Assembly: GCA_039621445.1 (NCBI GenBank)
Contig: CP154956.1
Span: forward strand, 11,345,443-11,409,442
Direction of reading: 5' to 3'
Source of the DNA: Euglena gracilis
Taxonomy: Eukaryota > Euglenida > Euglenophyceae > Euglenales
Length of the DNA stretch: 64,000 nt
The notes under the pieces are model-generated. The model had not been told where the DNA came from. It saw only the letters and a list, made by a program, of their open reading frames with translations, and did not search any database. Positions 53,000-64,000 of this stretch are shown here, piece by piece. A program made the translations under genes and the position numbers. Position 1 is the stretch's first letter, and every line of letters begins with the position of its first letter.

Positions 53000-54300
53000 A
53001 GGGAACGCGGGTGCAGAAGCCGGAACATGGGAGCCTGAGCTGCCGGCGCCGCGTGAGACACAGCGAACAGCCCCGGGAGCGACGCAGGTCTCGGGAGGTA
53101 CTTCAGGGGTGTAAAGGATGGCCTGGTGGGGGAGAGGGGGTCGACCCCCCCCCTACCGGAACGTTCTCCAAGGGAAAACTACTTCTGTGCCAAACGAAAA
53201 ATAAATTGACCTAAAAAATCTGCACCTCAGCAAAAGATGTCTTCTTCACATTTGTTTTTGAAATCGGTGGTTCGTTACCAACATTCAGAAAAGTGTCTTT
53301 GTGTTTTCCTGTTGGTAGGTTCCAATTTCTCGACTGCCGCGTCTCACATGCCCCCTCAACACCAAAACGAGAAAAAATATATGAACCTTTTGGAAATTTG
53401 CAAGCAAGGGTGAGGTAAACATCCTGAAAATTGGGGGGGGAACACCAACATAATGCAGAGTTTGGGCAAAATTGAAAAATTGGAATGAAATTGGAAAAAG
53501 AAGAATGTGCACCAACTTAATTCTGTGGTCCAATTTCTTTTGTTATTGAGTTTATTTTTTGGAAATTATCGCCAATTTAGGATATGATATTGGCGTGCTT
53601 TGGACATAAGCGAGGAGTAGGTCACCTCATCTTCCTCCCCCTCTTGAGCCCACTAATTTGACCTTGGCAAAAAAATGCAAACTTTCATTGAACCGCACAA
53701 TTAAGAGAATTGAAGAACTTACTGATGGCACGGATAAACTCTTTCGAAGATGGTTCACACCTTTGGGGCCAGCGTCTGGCAATCTGGCAATTAGCCTCTT
53801 GAGGCCAAATTCTCAGAGTTGGTGTTGCCCCACCCCACGTCGCATTGCAAGAAGGGAAGAATGTGCTGCGAATTTTCATGCTTTTTTCATCACACTTTCA
53901 CATTGTGTTTCCCAAATATCTTTGTATGATCATTTTCGCCAAATTGGGTTTTGCTGCACATTTTTTGCAAAAAAAACTGTTGGAGTAATTGTGTCAGCTT
54001 CTACTCATTTCAAAGCAGACATACAATAGGTGTGGCTCACAAATGCCCTGTGGGCCACGAAACTGGCCACAGCGAGCCATAAATCATCCACCACGGTGGG
54101 CAACCCTAAATGTATGTCTGTTTCAAAGTTGACAGGAAAATACCACCAACGTATTCGGAATTTCAGAGACGTGCAACAGACAAAATTGATTGTTCTCACT
54201 GCCCCGGTGAAGTCGAACGTTCGGCTCTGCCCATTCAATGCCTTGTGTGCTTTGTACGACACAATCTCCCAGGCGGCTGTTGCGAGGTGATGGTCAGCTG
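53000..54300. other. No supported gene
   Basis: Ordinary-complexity DNA. Plus-strand readings at 54030-54290 are open but lack splice signals. Confidence 0.4.
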
Positions 54301-54458
54301 GACGACTAATTGGGTGGGGGGGGGTCAGGAGAAGAGAAGCTCAGAGAAAGTTGGGGTATCCCACACCCAACACCGCCGAGACCCGGGCCAACCAAGGCGG
54401 GAGGGGGGAGAGCAGAGAAGGGGTCGGGCGGTCACCGCCAACTGAGTGTGGAGCACAC

Positions 54459-54574
54459 GGTGTACGGATGGATGGGAGGCCCCCCAAAGAGCTCTCAAAC
54501 TTCGACAGCAGCCGGTCCTCGGGTTCCACTGGGATGCCAGCGTCCGGCAGGCCCCAGTTGGGTTCCAGGGAAAT
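54459..54574 (-). CDS. Candidate exon, minus: ISLEPNWGLPDAGIPVEPED
   Basis: Thirty-eight codons: ISLEPNWGLPDAGIPVEPED then RLLSKFESSLGGLPSIRT. The donor is GTGTGC, the same type as in the kinase gene. The 5' border has CTG at -8 (CTGAAACA), matching the nonconventional pattern. Strongly protein-like; family unknown. Confidence 0.5.
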
Positions 54575-54837
54575 TGTTTCAGGCAATGGACCGACCCCAA
54601 GCACTACCCCAGACTTGAGAACTGAACAACTTTTTTTTTGCAGGAGTTGCCGGCAAGGCCTCTGATTATGTACCCCGGGGCGCACTGGCTGGGATATCCA
54701 GCATGTGCTGGAAAAACACGAGCAAGAACCCCCCCAGGGGGACACCCGGGTCCCTCCCGACTGGGAAAACCATGACTCGGTGCTTCGCGCCGATGTAGAA
54801 ATGAGGGCCTTAATGCGCTTTTTATACAATACAGTAC

Positions 54838-54880
54838 GATATGGCACGATACGATACGATACGATGCGATATGATATGAG
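54838..54880. repeat. ACGAT pentamer microsatellite
   Basis: About eight ATACG/ATATG pentamers. Confidence 0.8.
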
Positions 54881-55084
54881 GTTGATATGCATGATGGAAA
54901 AAAGGTTTTTGTCCCAAAAAAATTCCTGAAAAGCCAAACAGGAATTTTTTTGGCAGGTTGTGGGGGTCGAAAATTTTCGCAAACTGTTGCTGGTGGCAGA
55001 CCAGCAACAGCTTGCAATAATTTTTGTGCTTCCCCAGGGGGCCAAGGGGGGCCGCAAGCCACCTCCACCGGCCAAATTTGGACA

Positions 55085-55190
55085 AAAGCCCCCCCCCCCG
55101 CCCCGCGCCACTGCTGGAACTGCGCCTGTTGGTTGAAGTACCGCCAAACCTGGAGCCAGGCCTCTGGTATGTCAGTCGAACCAGGCCCCT
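55085..55190 (-). CDS. Candidate exon, minus: PEAWLQVWRYFNQQAQFQQW
   Basis: Reads DIPEAWLQVWRYFNQQAQFQ then QWRGAGG. Helix-like with aromatic residues. Borders are not defined. Probably neighbours the exon at 54459-54574 in one minus-strand gene (inference from strand and proximity only). Confidence 0.35.
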
Positions 55191-55499
55191 GGCTTGACCA
55201 GGTTCCACCTCTGTTCCCTTCACCAACCACCAACAATATTTGTCTCTGGGCTCGGGGTGGTCGTTAGACAGGGGGGTGGGGACCCACCCACGGGCAAAAT
55301 AGCCGCAGGTGGACTATATGGCCATTTCAGGCAATTTTTGGCTCTTTCGTGGTGTTTGCGACTTTTAGACAATTTTTGTGGGCTTGTACTGGCTGACTTG
55401 TGAAGCCACAATAAGATGGCAACAAATGCCAGAAAACTGGAAAAAAAATGGTGACGGCAGGGAGCCTGAAAAAAATGGTTACAGGTCATCCAAATTGGG

Positions 55500-57595
55500 T
55501 AAAATCGATGTTAGCCTTTGAAAGAGGGTTGATGGTGTGCAAGATTGCAACAACAGCCAAAAGTTGCCCATAAATTGGCCGAAAATTACACTGTGTGGAC
55601 AAAAATTATGGCATAAAAAATTACGGGGAAAATGATTATTAGCTAAAAACCATTGGGAATTTTGGTTTTTGAAAGAAACAAAAAAAACTCTGCATTGCAG
55701 AAGGAATTTTTTTTTCCATTGCAGAAGGAAAATGCTTTTGGATCGGGATCAGTGCAATCAAATGTGTAGTGTGGTGACCATGTCTGTGATGGTTGCTTAT
55801 CTGACCACATCTCTGCAGTTGTCTATTAGACATTGGACAGCATCTGTGGTTCAGAGCACTTCAGACTTTGTTTGTGCGATGGCAATCCTCCATACAGACA
55901 GCACATTTGAAGAGGGTAGGAAAGCCATTCTGGGCGAAAATTACGGAAAATCATGCAGAAATTGGGGGTGGGGGGTTGTTTGTCTCTCCACTGAGACAAT
56001 GGCCTAACCCTGGGCCCAACCCTGGGACCCCCCTTGTCCCTAACCCTAATACAAACCCAAACGCAATACCAAACATACCCCCACCCCAAACCCTTGCCTC
56101 TAATTAAGCCCAACCCTCCCCAAACCCAACCGCCTACCATCACTCAGGTTCATGCCAGATTTGGCATGAATTTTTTTTCGGGGCTGGAGGTGTTATAAAT
56201 TAATTCGACTTCCAACGTCAAGAACTACTCGTTCCATACGCATCTCAGGTCAGTCAGAAGGTCCTTAGAAAATGGCCCAAAGGACAACGCCGTCCTCATG
56301 GGTGGGGGTTCAACAAATCCACAACAAATGGAAAAGCTCTGCAATGCATATACAAATACGTACACATACACAATACAAATCCAAAGCTTCGCAATGACTT
56401 CTGCTGACGGCAACAAATAACAGTTACACTTACAATCAACAACCAAAAACCAAACACCATGAAATGATAATGTGAAATGGTGTGATCATCAATCAACTGA
56501 GCATTTTGTATGGCAGCTGTGGGGATGTGGCGTTTTGTGGGTTAAAATGGAATCAACAGGCAACCTCTGAAAAAAAAAAACAGTGAGACACTGAGGACCG
56601 GCCACACGTCCCAAACAAAGAGAGGCAAACTGACAGAGGCGGCTGGTGTGGTAGGTAAGGGAGGGATAGCTGCGTGTGCGGGGGGGGGGGGGGAGGCAAG
56701 GGAAGACATGTGGCATCAGCACCAGTTTGGGAATCTGTCACCGCTCATCTTCTGCGTACAGAATATGGGCACGTGTATTGGCATGGAATGCTGTAAAAAA
56801 ACGGGGGGATGGGGGAAAATCCACAAAGCGTTTGTGTGCAAAGTTTTACTCAAGCGAATTAAACTGCAAGGAAAAGAGAATCAGGGGAAAGAAAACAGCT
56901 GCACAAAGAAAAAGTGGAAGCCAGACAACGCCCAAAAAACTGCGCTGTGGCTCCCCCCTGTCGTCCGTTTAAATGAAATTACCACCGAAACTGGAAAATG
57001 GAAGTCCACCCTTCCAAAGTGCACTGACCAGTCCGAGTGACATCAAGGGGGGGGGGGAGGTGAGAGGGGGAGGGGGCAACTCCTAGTCCAGGGTTCTGAG
57101 GAGTTAGTGGATTGGGTTGGTGGGGTGCGTTCAGGTTGCGCGATCAACTCAAAATATGCTGGCAGCGAGGCACTGTGGGAAGCCGCGACCATGTGCGTGC
57201 AGGGCCCACCAAGGTGTGTTCTCTGGTGATGAAGGTCTTCTGACTATTGATTAAATAAATATTATAAATAATATTACAGTATACTACATAATAATATTAT
57301 GATCAATATTAAGTAAAATCTTATCATAATAGTCATAAAAGCATATATTCCAAGAATTACACAAGTATAATTTATAATTACCCCCCCCTGAGAAACTGTG
57401 ACAGGTTGGCCAGAAGCGGGGACCCTGACAACTTCCTACCATGACAGGTTGGCCAGTACCAAAGACCCTGACAGTTTCCTGGGCAGGATCCTGACAGTTT
57501 CCTGGTAGGGCATTTTAAGAGAAAGTCAATGCAAACCCAACCCAATGTGTACCCCCGAGGTGGGGTCACCAGGGTGAAATTTATTTGATAGTATC
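55500..57595. other. No supported gene
   Basis: Mixed DNA with one TTACCCCCCC/GACAGGTTGGCC repeat at 57380-57520 and a CCCTAACCC-like patch at 56005-56130 (AACCCTGGGCCCAACCCTGG, CCCTAACCCTAATAC). Confidence 0.4.
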
Positions 57596-57599
57596 AGGG

Positions 57600-58371
57600 C
57601 CTTTTTTAAGACCGGGGGGGGGAGGGGAGGGGGGCGGCACCCACCCCCCCACCCCCTGGGGTGGGCCCCCTTGGGGGAGGGGGGGGGGTCCCAGGCAGGC
57701 TTTTGCTTAAGGACCCCCGGGGGGGGGGGTACTGGCTAGCCAATCGGCTAGACACTGGAAAAAGTGGACTAGCTAGACCCCCCCGGGGGGGGGGGGGGGT
57801 CCGGGGGTCCCCCGGACTGGAAAAAAAATTTCCCTCCGGCGCTGCGCGCCGGAGGGAAAATGAGGGTTTTAACAGGTTTTGGGCTGATTTTGTTCCAAAA
57901 ATTCCCAAAAATGGCCGAAAAACGGGCATTTTTGGCCATTTTTTGGGGTCCCCAAAAAATTTCCGGCGCTTCGCGCCGGTCACTGGAAAAAAATTTCCCA
58001 CTGGCTAGCCCTGCTAGCAGACCCCCCCCCCCCTGGAGGGTCTGCTGGAAATCCCACTAGCCAAATTTGGACTAGCTGCAGTCCAGCCCCCCCCGGGGGG
58101 GCTGGACTAGCTGCAGTCCAGCCCCCCCCGGGGGGGGGGGGTACTGCAATCCCTTAAGCAAAAGCCTGGTCCCAGGGGACCCACCCACTTTTGCCCGAAA
58201 ATGGCCAAAAATGCCAAAAATCGCACCTTTTTCAAAATTTTCGGCGCCTTTGGAGCCTAAAAAGACCCACCAGCCCCTACCCCCAACCCCCAGGGGGGGG
58301 GGGCCAAGGGACCCACCCACCAACCCCCCCGCCCCCCCGGGGGGAGGGGATCAAAGACTAAAAAAAAATAC
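57600..58371. repeat. Host repeat interrupted by the 57696 MITE
   Basis: Starts TTTTTAAGACCGGGGGGG and ends GATCAAAGACTAAAAAA, inverted in part. Halves outside the nested MITE match the 28150-28400 copy (CAAAAATGGCCAAAAATGCC, TTTTCGGCGCCTT, CACCAGCCCC). The 28-kb copy is uninterrupted and shows the empty site. Confidence 0.7.
57696..58168. mobile_element. MITE with CAGGC...GCCTG ends and 8-bp TSD, nested
   Basis: Flanked by exact GTCCCAGG at 57688-57695 and 58169-58176. Inverted ends CAGGCTTTTGCTTAAGG and CCTTAAGCAAAAGCCTG. Contains GGCTAGCC arms and the CCGGCGCTGCGCGCCGG palindrome. Inserted inside another repeat (57600-58371) whose halves resemble 28.15-28.40 kb. Confidence 0.85.
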
Positions 58372-58618
58372 CCTGTACAGTATGATATAATATATATTAT
58401 TCTAATTATATTATATCATATTATTATATTATTATTATATTATTATATTATTATTCTAATTAAAATATTGTACAATATATGCAAATTACATCCCCCCGGA
58501 AAACTGTCATGCCCGAGAACCTGTCAGGGTCCCGCCCGGGAAACTGTCAGGTCCCGTTACCGGCCAACCTGTCAGTCTAGGATATATATCACATGTATGT
58601 GTATATAGGATATATATA

Positions 58619-58902
58619 TGGCAGCTCCCCACTTAATGGCCCCCCCAGGGAGGGGGGCCATTAAGTGGGGGGGGGGGGGGGGGTTTGTTGCGTTAATGAT
58701 GGAGTAGGGTTAGGTGCGCGACTTAGGCTTAGGGTTAGGCCTAACTTGTACACCTAACACCCGTCTATAAGTTAGGCCTAACCCTAAGCCTAAGTCGCGC
58801 ACCTAACCCTATTCCATCATTAACGCAAAAAAATTATCTTGACCCCCACTCCCCACTTAATGGCCCCCCTCCCTGGGGGGGCCATTAAGGGGGAGCCGCA
58901 TA
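58619..58902. mobile_element. Telomere-like foldback MITE, copy 3
   Basis: The inner arms (GCGTTAATGATGGAGTAGGG to its mirror) are nearly identical to the 523-804 copy, including TTAGGCTTAGGGTTAGGCC. The outer hairpins differ (CCCCACTTAATGGCC). Left end ATGGCAGC; the right end GGAGCCGCAT is mutated. TA-rich flanks. Confidence 0.85.
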
Positions 58903-58974
58903 GATACGATAGATATCGAAGTAGTAGAGGATATATAGATGATATAGCTATAGACATATATAGAGAGAATAGAA

Positions 58975-59029
58975 GATAGCTCTCTCTCTCTCTCTCTATC
59001 CTCTCTCTCCTCTCTCTCTCTCTATATAG

Positions 59030-59063
<34 letters not shown>

Positions 59064-59365
59064 CTCAATCTCTCTCTCTCTCTCCTCTCTACTCCTCTTC
59101 TATATAATCTATTCTCTATAGATAGATATGATTATAGATATATATCAATATATATAGATTATATATATATATATATATATATAATAGAATTATATATATA
59201 TGTATACATTATTATATATAAAGGGTCTATGTATATGGGATATATACAAGAAATATACGGATTAAGGGTTAGATATCCTTAAAATAGAATATATACAGGA
59301 TAGAGGATGTATATATATGTAAGTATATATATATATATATATATATACATATATGAGATATATAA
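58975..59365. repeat. CT and TA microsatellite complex
   Basis: CT-rich run, then TA/GATA mixture following the copy-3 telomere-like MITE. Confidence 0.85.
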
Positions 59366-59608
59366 TATACATGCAGTATATTGGCGGGTTTTGGGCCGAT
59401 GGGCGGACTGGGCGCGGGTCTGGGCAGGGAGTGAGGAAAGAGTCAGCCCACCCATACCGAGGCATGGCTGGAAAAAGTCTTTTATGGGGAGGGAGGGTGA
59501 GTTTACAAGAATGCAACTGAGTTTGACGGGGGGGGGTCGGCCAGTGACTAAATGATTGTTTGAATCTGTCGCTTGACAGGTAGGTGAGCACCATTGAATG
59601 TTCCCAAT

Positions 59609-59926
59609 CATACAATTGCTTACCGACCCCCCCGGGGGGGAGGGGGGTCACTGCACTTTTTAAAAAACCAGTCAGTCCAGTCACTACCCCCCCCCCGGGG
59701 GGTCGGCCACTCAGAAAAACGGCCACTTTCCAGTCACTTTAGGCCATTTTAGGCCCAAAAAATTTTTCCGGCGCCTTCGGCGCCGGGGTCACTCAAGCCA
59801 CTTTTGCCCACTCCTGGCCGACCCCCCCGGGGGGGGGGGGGGGGCAAAAACCAGTCAGTCACTTTGAGAAAACCAGTCACCCCCCCTGGGGGGGTGGGGG
59901 TTGGTCAGTGCTTAAGCAATTGCCTG
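59609..59926. mobile_element. MITE with CAT...CTG ends and 8-bp TSD
   Basis: Flanked by exact TTCCCAAT at 59601-59608 and 59927-59934. Begins CATACAATTGCTTACCGACC and ends CTTAAGCAATTGCCTG. Interior CCAGTCAGTCAC motifs and GCGCCTTCGGCGCC hairpin are shared with intron a/b of the kinase (42494-42788) and 25.4-25.9 kb. Confidence 0.85.
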
Positions 59927-60174
59927 TTCCCAATCACCAACAACAGAACATCGACGGCAATGGTTCCCTGCTAAAGGTCAGTCTAGACAAGAAAGTGTAT
60001 GCAATGCGTGGCCAACGTCTGGTGCTGATGACTTGTGAGGCGCCAGCACATTTTGAAACCCCTTTCATTATTTGCACAACTCATCCACTCTTTCTGCCAC
60101 ATGTTTCTGGGGGTTATGGGGGTTTGGTTGTTGGGTTTGAGGCTTGCTGGAGGCGGTACAATTTCCAGTGTACC

Positions 60175-60325
60175 TACCCCCCCCCCCCCGGGAAACTGTC
60201 ACCTGACAGGTCGGCCGGTGCCAGGGACCCTGTCAATTGCCTATACCCAGACAGACAGGTTGGCCAGTACCAGGGACTGGCCAACCTGTCCGGGTGTCCT
60301 TGATAGTTTCCCGGGGGCAGGGGGG
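60175..60325. repeat. GACAGGTCGGCCGGTACC repeat copy
   Basis: Mirror-like copy: GGGAAACTGTCACCTGACAG at one side and TTGATAGTTTCCCGGG at the other, with GGCCGGTGCCAGGGACC inside. Confidence 0.65.
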
Positions 60326-60370
60326 GGGGGAGGTAACAAGTCAGCCGGCAGGGTCAGAACCCTCCCTCAC

Positions 60371-60509
60371 CCCCCAACCGGGGCAGTGCCACGGGCGGAG
60401 TTGCTTGAGCAGCGCCGGCGCGTCGGCCTTCCGCTGGCCCCGCCGCCCGACGGGCCGATGGAGCACCGTGGCCATGGCCTCCAGGGCGATGGACCAGTAC
60501 GCCCGCAGG
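60371..60509 (-). CDS. Candidate exon, minus: LRAYWSIALEAMATVLHRPV
   Basis: Forty-six codons: LRAYWSIALEAMATVLHRPV, then GRRGQRKADAPALLKQLRPW and HCPGWG, ending at a strong donor GGG-GTGAGG. The acceptor is GGGCAG. GC-rich codon choice like the kinase exons. Family not recognised. Confidence 0.5.
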
Positions 60510-61069
60510 CTGCCCCCCCCCCGTGATGCGTGACAGGAGGCGGTGGTGCCGGGATGCGGATGGCGCGCGACGCAATTCGCAGTGCGCCCGACACAAAAAA
60601 AAATACGGGCGTGCGCGCGACGCAAACAGACTGTGAGGGGGTCCCCCCATCAACCCAGAGTAGCGCAGGCGGGGGAGCCCCCCCCCAAAAACGGGACTTC
60701 TGAAGGCATTTCCCAAAAAATTCTTCCAGAACAAAACGCCAGACACACCTGAACCTCAGGCCTGAGACCCAGACACCCCCCCACCGTCCCCCAGGGGGGA
60801 AGGTCTTTCAAGTCAAAAAAAAAAAAGAGATGCAAACTTGCCTTCCAACTTCCTGGGTCCCTGCACCAAATCGGGCAGTATTTTGTTGCCTAAAGAATAT
60901 CGGCAAGAATTGAGAGGGAAAATGGCGAAACCTGAAAATTTATGCAGACACCTGTACAGACAAAAAAAAGGGGAACAATCAAAGGAGAAGTTTACTTGGA
61001 GAAGCAAGAAAAAAAGGAAGCCGACTGTGTAATGTCGGCACATGTGAGCACCTCCATGTCCAACTACCC

Positions 61070-61225
61070 CCCCCCTCTGGGAAATTGTAACCTAACACGT
61101 CGGCCGGTACCAGGGACCCTCACAACTTCCTATCATGACAGGTTGGCCGGTACCAAGGACCTTAACAGTTTCCCAGGCGGGACCTGACAGGTTCCCAGGC
61201 ATGACAATTTCCCGGGGGGGGGGGT
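61070..61225. repeat. GACAGGTTGGCCGGTACC repeat copy
   Basis: Inverted ends GGGAAATTGTAACCTAACA and TGACAATTTCCCGGGG; two GGCCGGTACCArGGACC units inside. Confidence 0.65.
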
Positions 61226-61419
61226 AGGTATGTCCACCAAACGCATATGTCCGGAAATCACATAAATCCTCAAAATTCCTGTCCCGAAAATGCATAAGTT
61301 TACAGACTGGGGTCCTACCCCCAGTTGCACCCACCTTCGTGTGCAGTCGCAACCCGGGACCCATGCCATCCAACAGAGGGATAGCATGTTGCAGTTTGAT
61401 ACGTAACGGGGGGGGGGGC

Positions 61420-61545
61420 GTCACCGCTGTCAGCCGGTGACAGCGGTCTGACAGCTGTCACCGCTGTCAGACAGCGGTGTCCGACTGTCTGACACCGCTG
61501 CGTCAGTGGTGTCAGACAGTGGTCACACAGGCGTGACCACTGCAC
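61420..61545. repeat. CTGTCAGACAG inverted-repeat cluster
   Basis: Interlocking words GTCAGCCGGTGACAGCGG, CTGTCACCGCTGTCAGACAG and GTGTCAGACAGTGGTCACAC form several alternative hairpins directly downstream of the 61546-61675 candidate exon. Confidence 0.6.
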
Positions 61546-61675
61546 CCATGCCGCTGCCTTCCGAGGGGGCAGCCTGGCCTCCACCCGTTCCAGCGTCGTG
61601 ACATCCGCGGGGGCGGCCTCCCTCGGTCCGGCGCAGCGCTGTCGAAACCAGACAGCGGTTCTTCGGCTGAGGCTC
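61546..61675 (-). CDS. Candidate exon, minus: SLSRRTAVWFRQRCAGPREA
   Basis: Forty-three codons after acceptor GGCCCCGCAG: SLSRRTAVWFRQRCAGPREA then APADVTTLERVEARLPPRKA. The donor TGG-GTGCAG is phase 0. Likely the same minus-strand gene as 60371-60509, though phases do not join directly, so an exon would be missing between them. Confidence 0.45.
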
Positions 61676-61744
61676 CTGCGGGGCCAGGTTTTGGATAAAA
61701 CCAGGTCAAGCTTCTGTTCCAGCCCATGGGGGGGGGGCAATTAC

Positions 61745-61865
61745 CTACCCCCCCCCCGGAAACTGTCACCTGACAGGTTGGCCGGTACCGGGGACCCTGA
61801 CAGTTTCCCGGGCGGGACCCTGACAGGTTCTCGGGCATGACAGTTTCCCAGGGGGGGGGTAGGTA
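61745..61865. repeat. GACAGGTTGGCCGGTACC repeat copy
   Basis: Compact copy with ends CCCGGAAACTGTCACCTGACAG and CATGACAGTTTCCCAGGG, one GGCCGGTACCGGGGACC unit. Clear foldback structure. Confidence 0.7.
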
Positions 61866-62834
61866 TGCCTGCCCATACCCCCCTGGGGTGGGGTATGCCG
61901 CCAGGCTCTGGCCACCTCCACGTACATAAAAAAAAAGGGCCAGAGGCGAAAAACAGCGCCAGGCCAAAAGAGGGATAAAACACACCAAACAAACAGCCAC
62001 AGTGCACACAGGGGGTGCAACCTTCCTCAAAAAGATGCCTGCACCGGGGACGTTGAGTTACAGGTTGGACAGACTAGGGGGTCCATGCTTCTAACCTGCC
62101 CCCCCCCCTCTGAGGAAAACGATCTCCAGACAGCGAGGACAGAGGTAAGAGACAGGTGGCTACGAGGACAGGTCAGCAAGCGCGGAGGCGGGAGACAATT
62201 TAGCCAATTGTCTCCCCTGCTGAAACCCTGCACCTCCTTCGATACAACATGTGGATGGAAAAAAATTGACCCCTGGGCGAGTTCTGTGATCCCTTCCCCA
62301 TGAAACTGTCCTTCCCAAAAACATTTCCTTTTTTCTGTCTGAAAAGCTTCGAAAAAACACCGAGAACATAATTCGCAGGTTTCTGATCATAAATGTGCGA
62401 TAAAAGTGCCTTCTACCATGGAAATATCGCTGAAATAGGTTCAACAACACCTTCTCATCCACTAACCAAAAAACCAAGTTTCCAAATGAATCAAAACAAC
62501 CGCTTTCATTTGGAATTTAGGGTTACGGCGGAATTGGTGGGTCAAAGGGGTTCATTATACTCTATTTTCAATCCATCCATCCTTAAACAACAATCCGTCC
62601 TCTGATTTCACTTTAGTAGACAATGCGTCACATTGTTCCTGTGGCGGCTTTTGAAAAGAAATTCGCAGCGGCACACCTCATTTCTGTGGCACACCTAAAG
62701 CCAAAGCCAGCCACAGCCCAAGGTTGCCAAAGCCCGCCTACCCAACCACGAACGAGAGATGGTCAAGCAGAGTTGAGTGATCGACACGCAGAGTTGAATG
62801 ATGGTCATGCAGAGTTGAGTGATGGCTCGCACCC

Positions 62835-62990
62835 CACGTTGAGCAGAGGCCGGAGGGGGACCGAACGGGCCAGAGGCGGTTGCCGGCGTGGATGCAGCGG
62901 GTGCCGATGGTGTCCCCGACGCCAAAGCGCTGGGCCCCGGACTGGCAGCTGCCGTGGACCACCACGAAGATCGCCGGGGGGCTCGGGGCG
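62835..62990 (-). CDS. Candidate exon, minus: AIFVVVHGSCQSGAQRFGVG
   Basis: Reads PSPPAIFVVVHGSCQSGAQR then FGVGDTIGTRCIHAGNRLWP. A hydrophobic strand followed by Gly-rich turns looks like a globular domain, unnamed. CTGGCCGC upstream would give CTG at -8. Borders approximate. Confidence 0.4.
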
Positions 62991-63238
62991 GCCAGAGCTG
63001 GACCAATTTTATTTGGGAGGGGGGGCAAGAAGGCTGAACACAGCACAACACACCACTATGCAATGCAACCCAACACAGCGCAATGAAACACAATACAGAA
63101 CAATGCAGCACAACACCCATCCACCCAACCACAAACAAACATACATACATATGTAAATAGCAATATCAACACCACCCGATCAAACATCTAACAGCACTGT
63201 TGTGATGTGTTGTGGTGCGTTGACGGTGTGTGTGTGTG

Positions 63239-63314
<76 letters not shown>

Positions 63315-63331
63315 TGTGTGCGTGTGTGTGT
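63239..63331. repeat. CT then GT microsatellite
   Basis: About 28 CT dinucleotides passing into GT. Confidence 0.95.
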
Positions 63332-63594
63332 TGTGAGTGTGATGGTTCAATTTGATGGCTAAATAAGCATGTGTCTTATGTCACGTTTACTTTGTTAAAA
63401 TACGTCACATGTAAAAATTTACACAAGTTTCGAAAATAATTAGAAAATGTTGGGAGGATGGAGTAGAGTTCATGGCGCGAAACATGTGTTGAAAATTCTC
63501 TGGGCCTGGCTTGCGCAGCTGCACAGGTGGCATCCACACTCACAATGGCGGATGGAAATGCAGAAATTCACGGGCACACAGACGGACTTGGGGG

Positions 63595-63672
63595 GGGGGG
63601 TCGCCCCGAGGGCGTGATGCGCGTCCCAGCTTTCAGCAGCGTCACGAAGGGCTCCATCTCCAGGTTTCTTTT
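63595..63672 (-). CDS. Candidate exon, minus: EPFVTLLKAGTRITPSG
   Basis: Short GC-rich reading EMEPFVTLLKAGTRITPSGR. Just upstream CTGGAGAT supplies CTG at -8. No GT donor is near its end, so if coding both borders may be nonconventional. Family unknown. Confidence 0.35.
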
Positions 63673-64000
63673 TGAGTCCCCGGGGTTTCCCCCAACCCTT
63701 GGGAAGACTGGTGTCGCGGAGAGTACCAGGGAAATAAAACGATTCAAGGACAAAGGCGGGGAAGGAGTTGAGCTGAGCTGCGACTCCTGAGAAAACACCA
63801 ATGCTTGTTGGAGTTCAGATACATAGATGCTGGGCAGAGGCGTCCCCTGGGGACTGCCCAAATTCGGGCAATTGCCAAAAAAAATTTCAGGCACTTTATG
63901 CAGAAACCGAAACCCGGGCCTCCAGCCTGGAACCCTACACCCATGCACCCCCGAGGGGGGGGCTTCCGAGTCAAGAAGACAAAGAGAAGCCCATCCATGA

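Noticed and set aside
52200-53214. Pro/Thr-rich or Gly/Val-rich long readings
   Set aside because: GTGGGT hexamer translations; only the 52877-52968 exon candidate is supported.
55669-56007. Plus-strand 112-residue reading with SVMVAYLTTSLQL
   Set aside because: No splice signals, AT-richer codon use than supported exons and no recognised family.

Overview
The window looks like nuclear DNA of a flagellated protist, most likely a euglenid. No bacterial operons, rRNA, tRNA or CRISPR arrays are visible. Coding sequence is confined to short GC-rich exons in a sea of microsatellites, foldback elements and C/G-run hairpins. The best-supported gene is a CDKL-type (cyclin-dependent-kinase-like) protein kinase on the minus strand, read from about 42.8 kb down to about 15.2 kb in at least 22 exons. 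The first exon (start codon and glycine-loop start) was not found. The euglenid assignment rests on two intron types in this gene: ordinary GT-AG introns (donors usually GTGTGG or GTGTGC), and introns without GT-AG borders. The latter restore the reading frame only if cut so that intron bases +4 to +6 (CAG, CAT or GGC) can pair with bases -8 to -6 (CTG, ATG or GCC). As I recall, that is the published signature of euglenid nonconventional introns.

Layout. 1-3.3 kb: AT-rich DNA, a 280-bp telomere-like foldback element and a 1-kb compound microsatellite. 3.4-5.5 kb: a CACGTG/TGAGTCA minisatellite, then pieces of a plus-strand gene with a probable last exon at 5326-5464. 5.5-15 kb: repeats, GA/GT/GATA/poly(A) tracts, a CAG-rich polyglutamine stretch and a few weak coding patches. 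15.2-29.4 kb: proline-rich and basic C-terminal tail exons of the kinase. 29.4-42.8 kb: kinase-domain exons. Their introns hold a decayed Tc1/mariner element (39.07-39.69 kb), a field of short GCGC palindromes (32.2-34.4 kb) and several foldback elements. 42.8-64 kb: mostly repeats with scattered candidate exons, largely minus strand, unassigned.

The most interesting signal links the introns to mobile DNA. At least four short foldback elements here begin with CAG or CAT, end in CTG and are flanked by exact 8-bp duplications (13394-13679, 17423-17759, 57696-58168, 59609-59926). The first nonconventional kinase intron is a fifth such element (42494-42788) inserted in the codons for ETGQIVAIK, flanked by the duplication GACCGGGC. 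Its inferred splice points lie 3 nt inside one copy of the duplication and 5 nt inside the other (3+5=8), so removal restores one copy exactly. Nonconventional introns therefore look like captured 8-bp-TSD MITEs whose CAG and CTG ends are the element termini.
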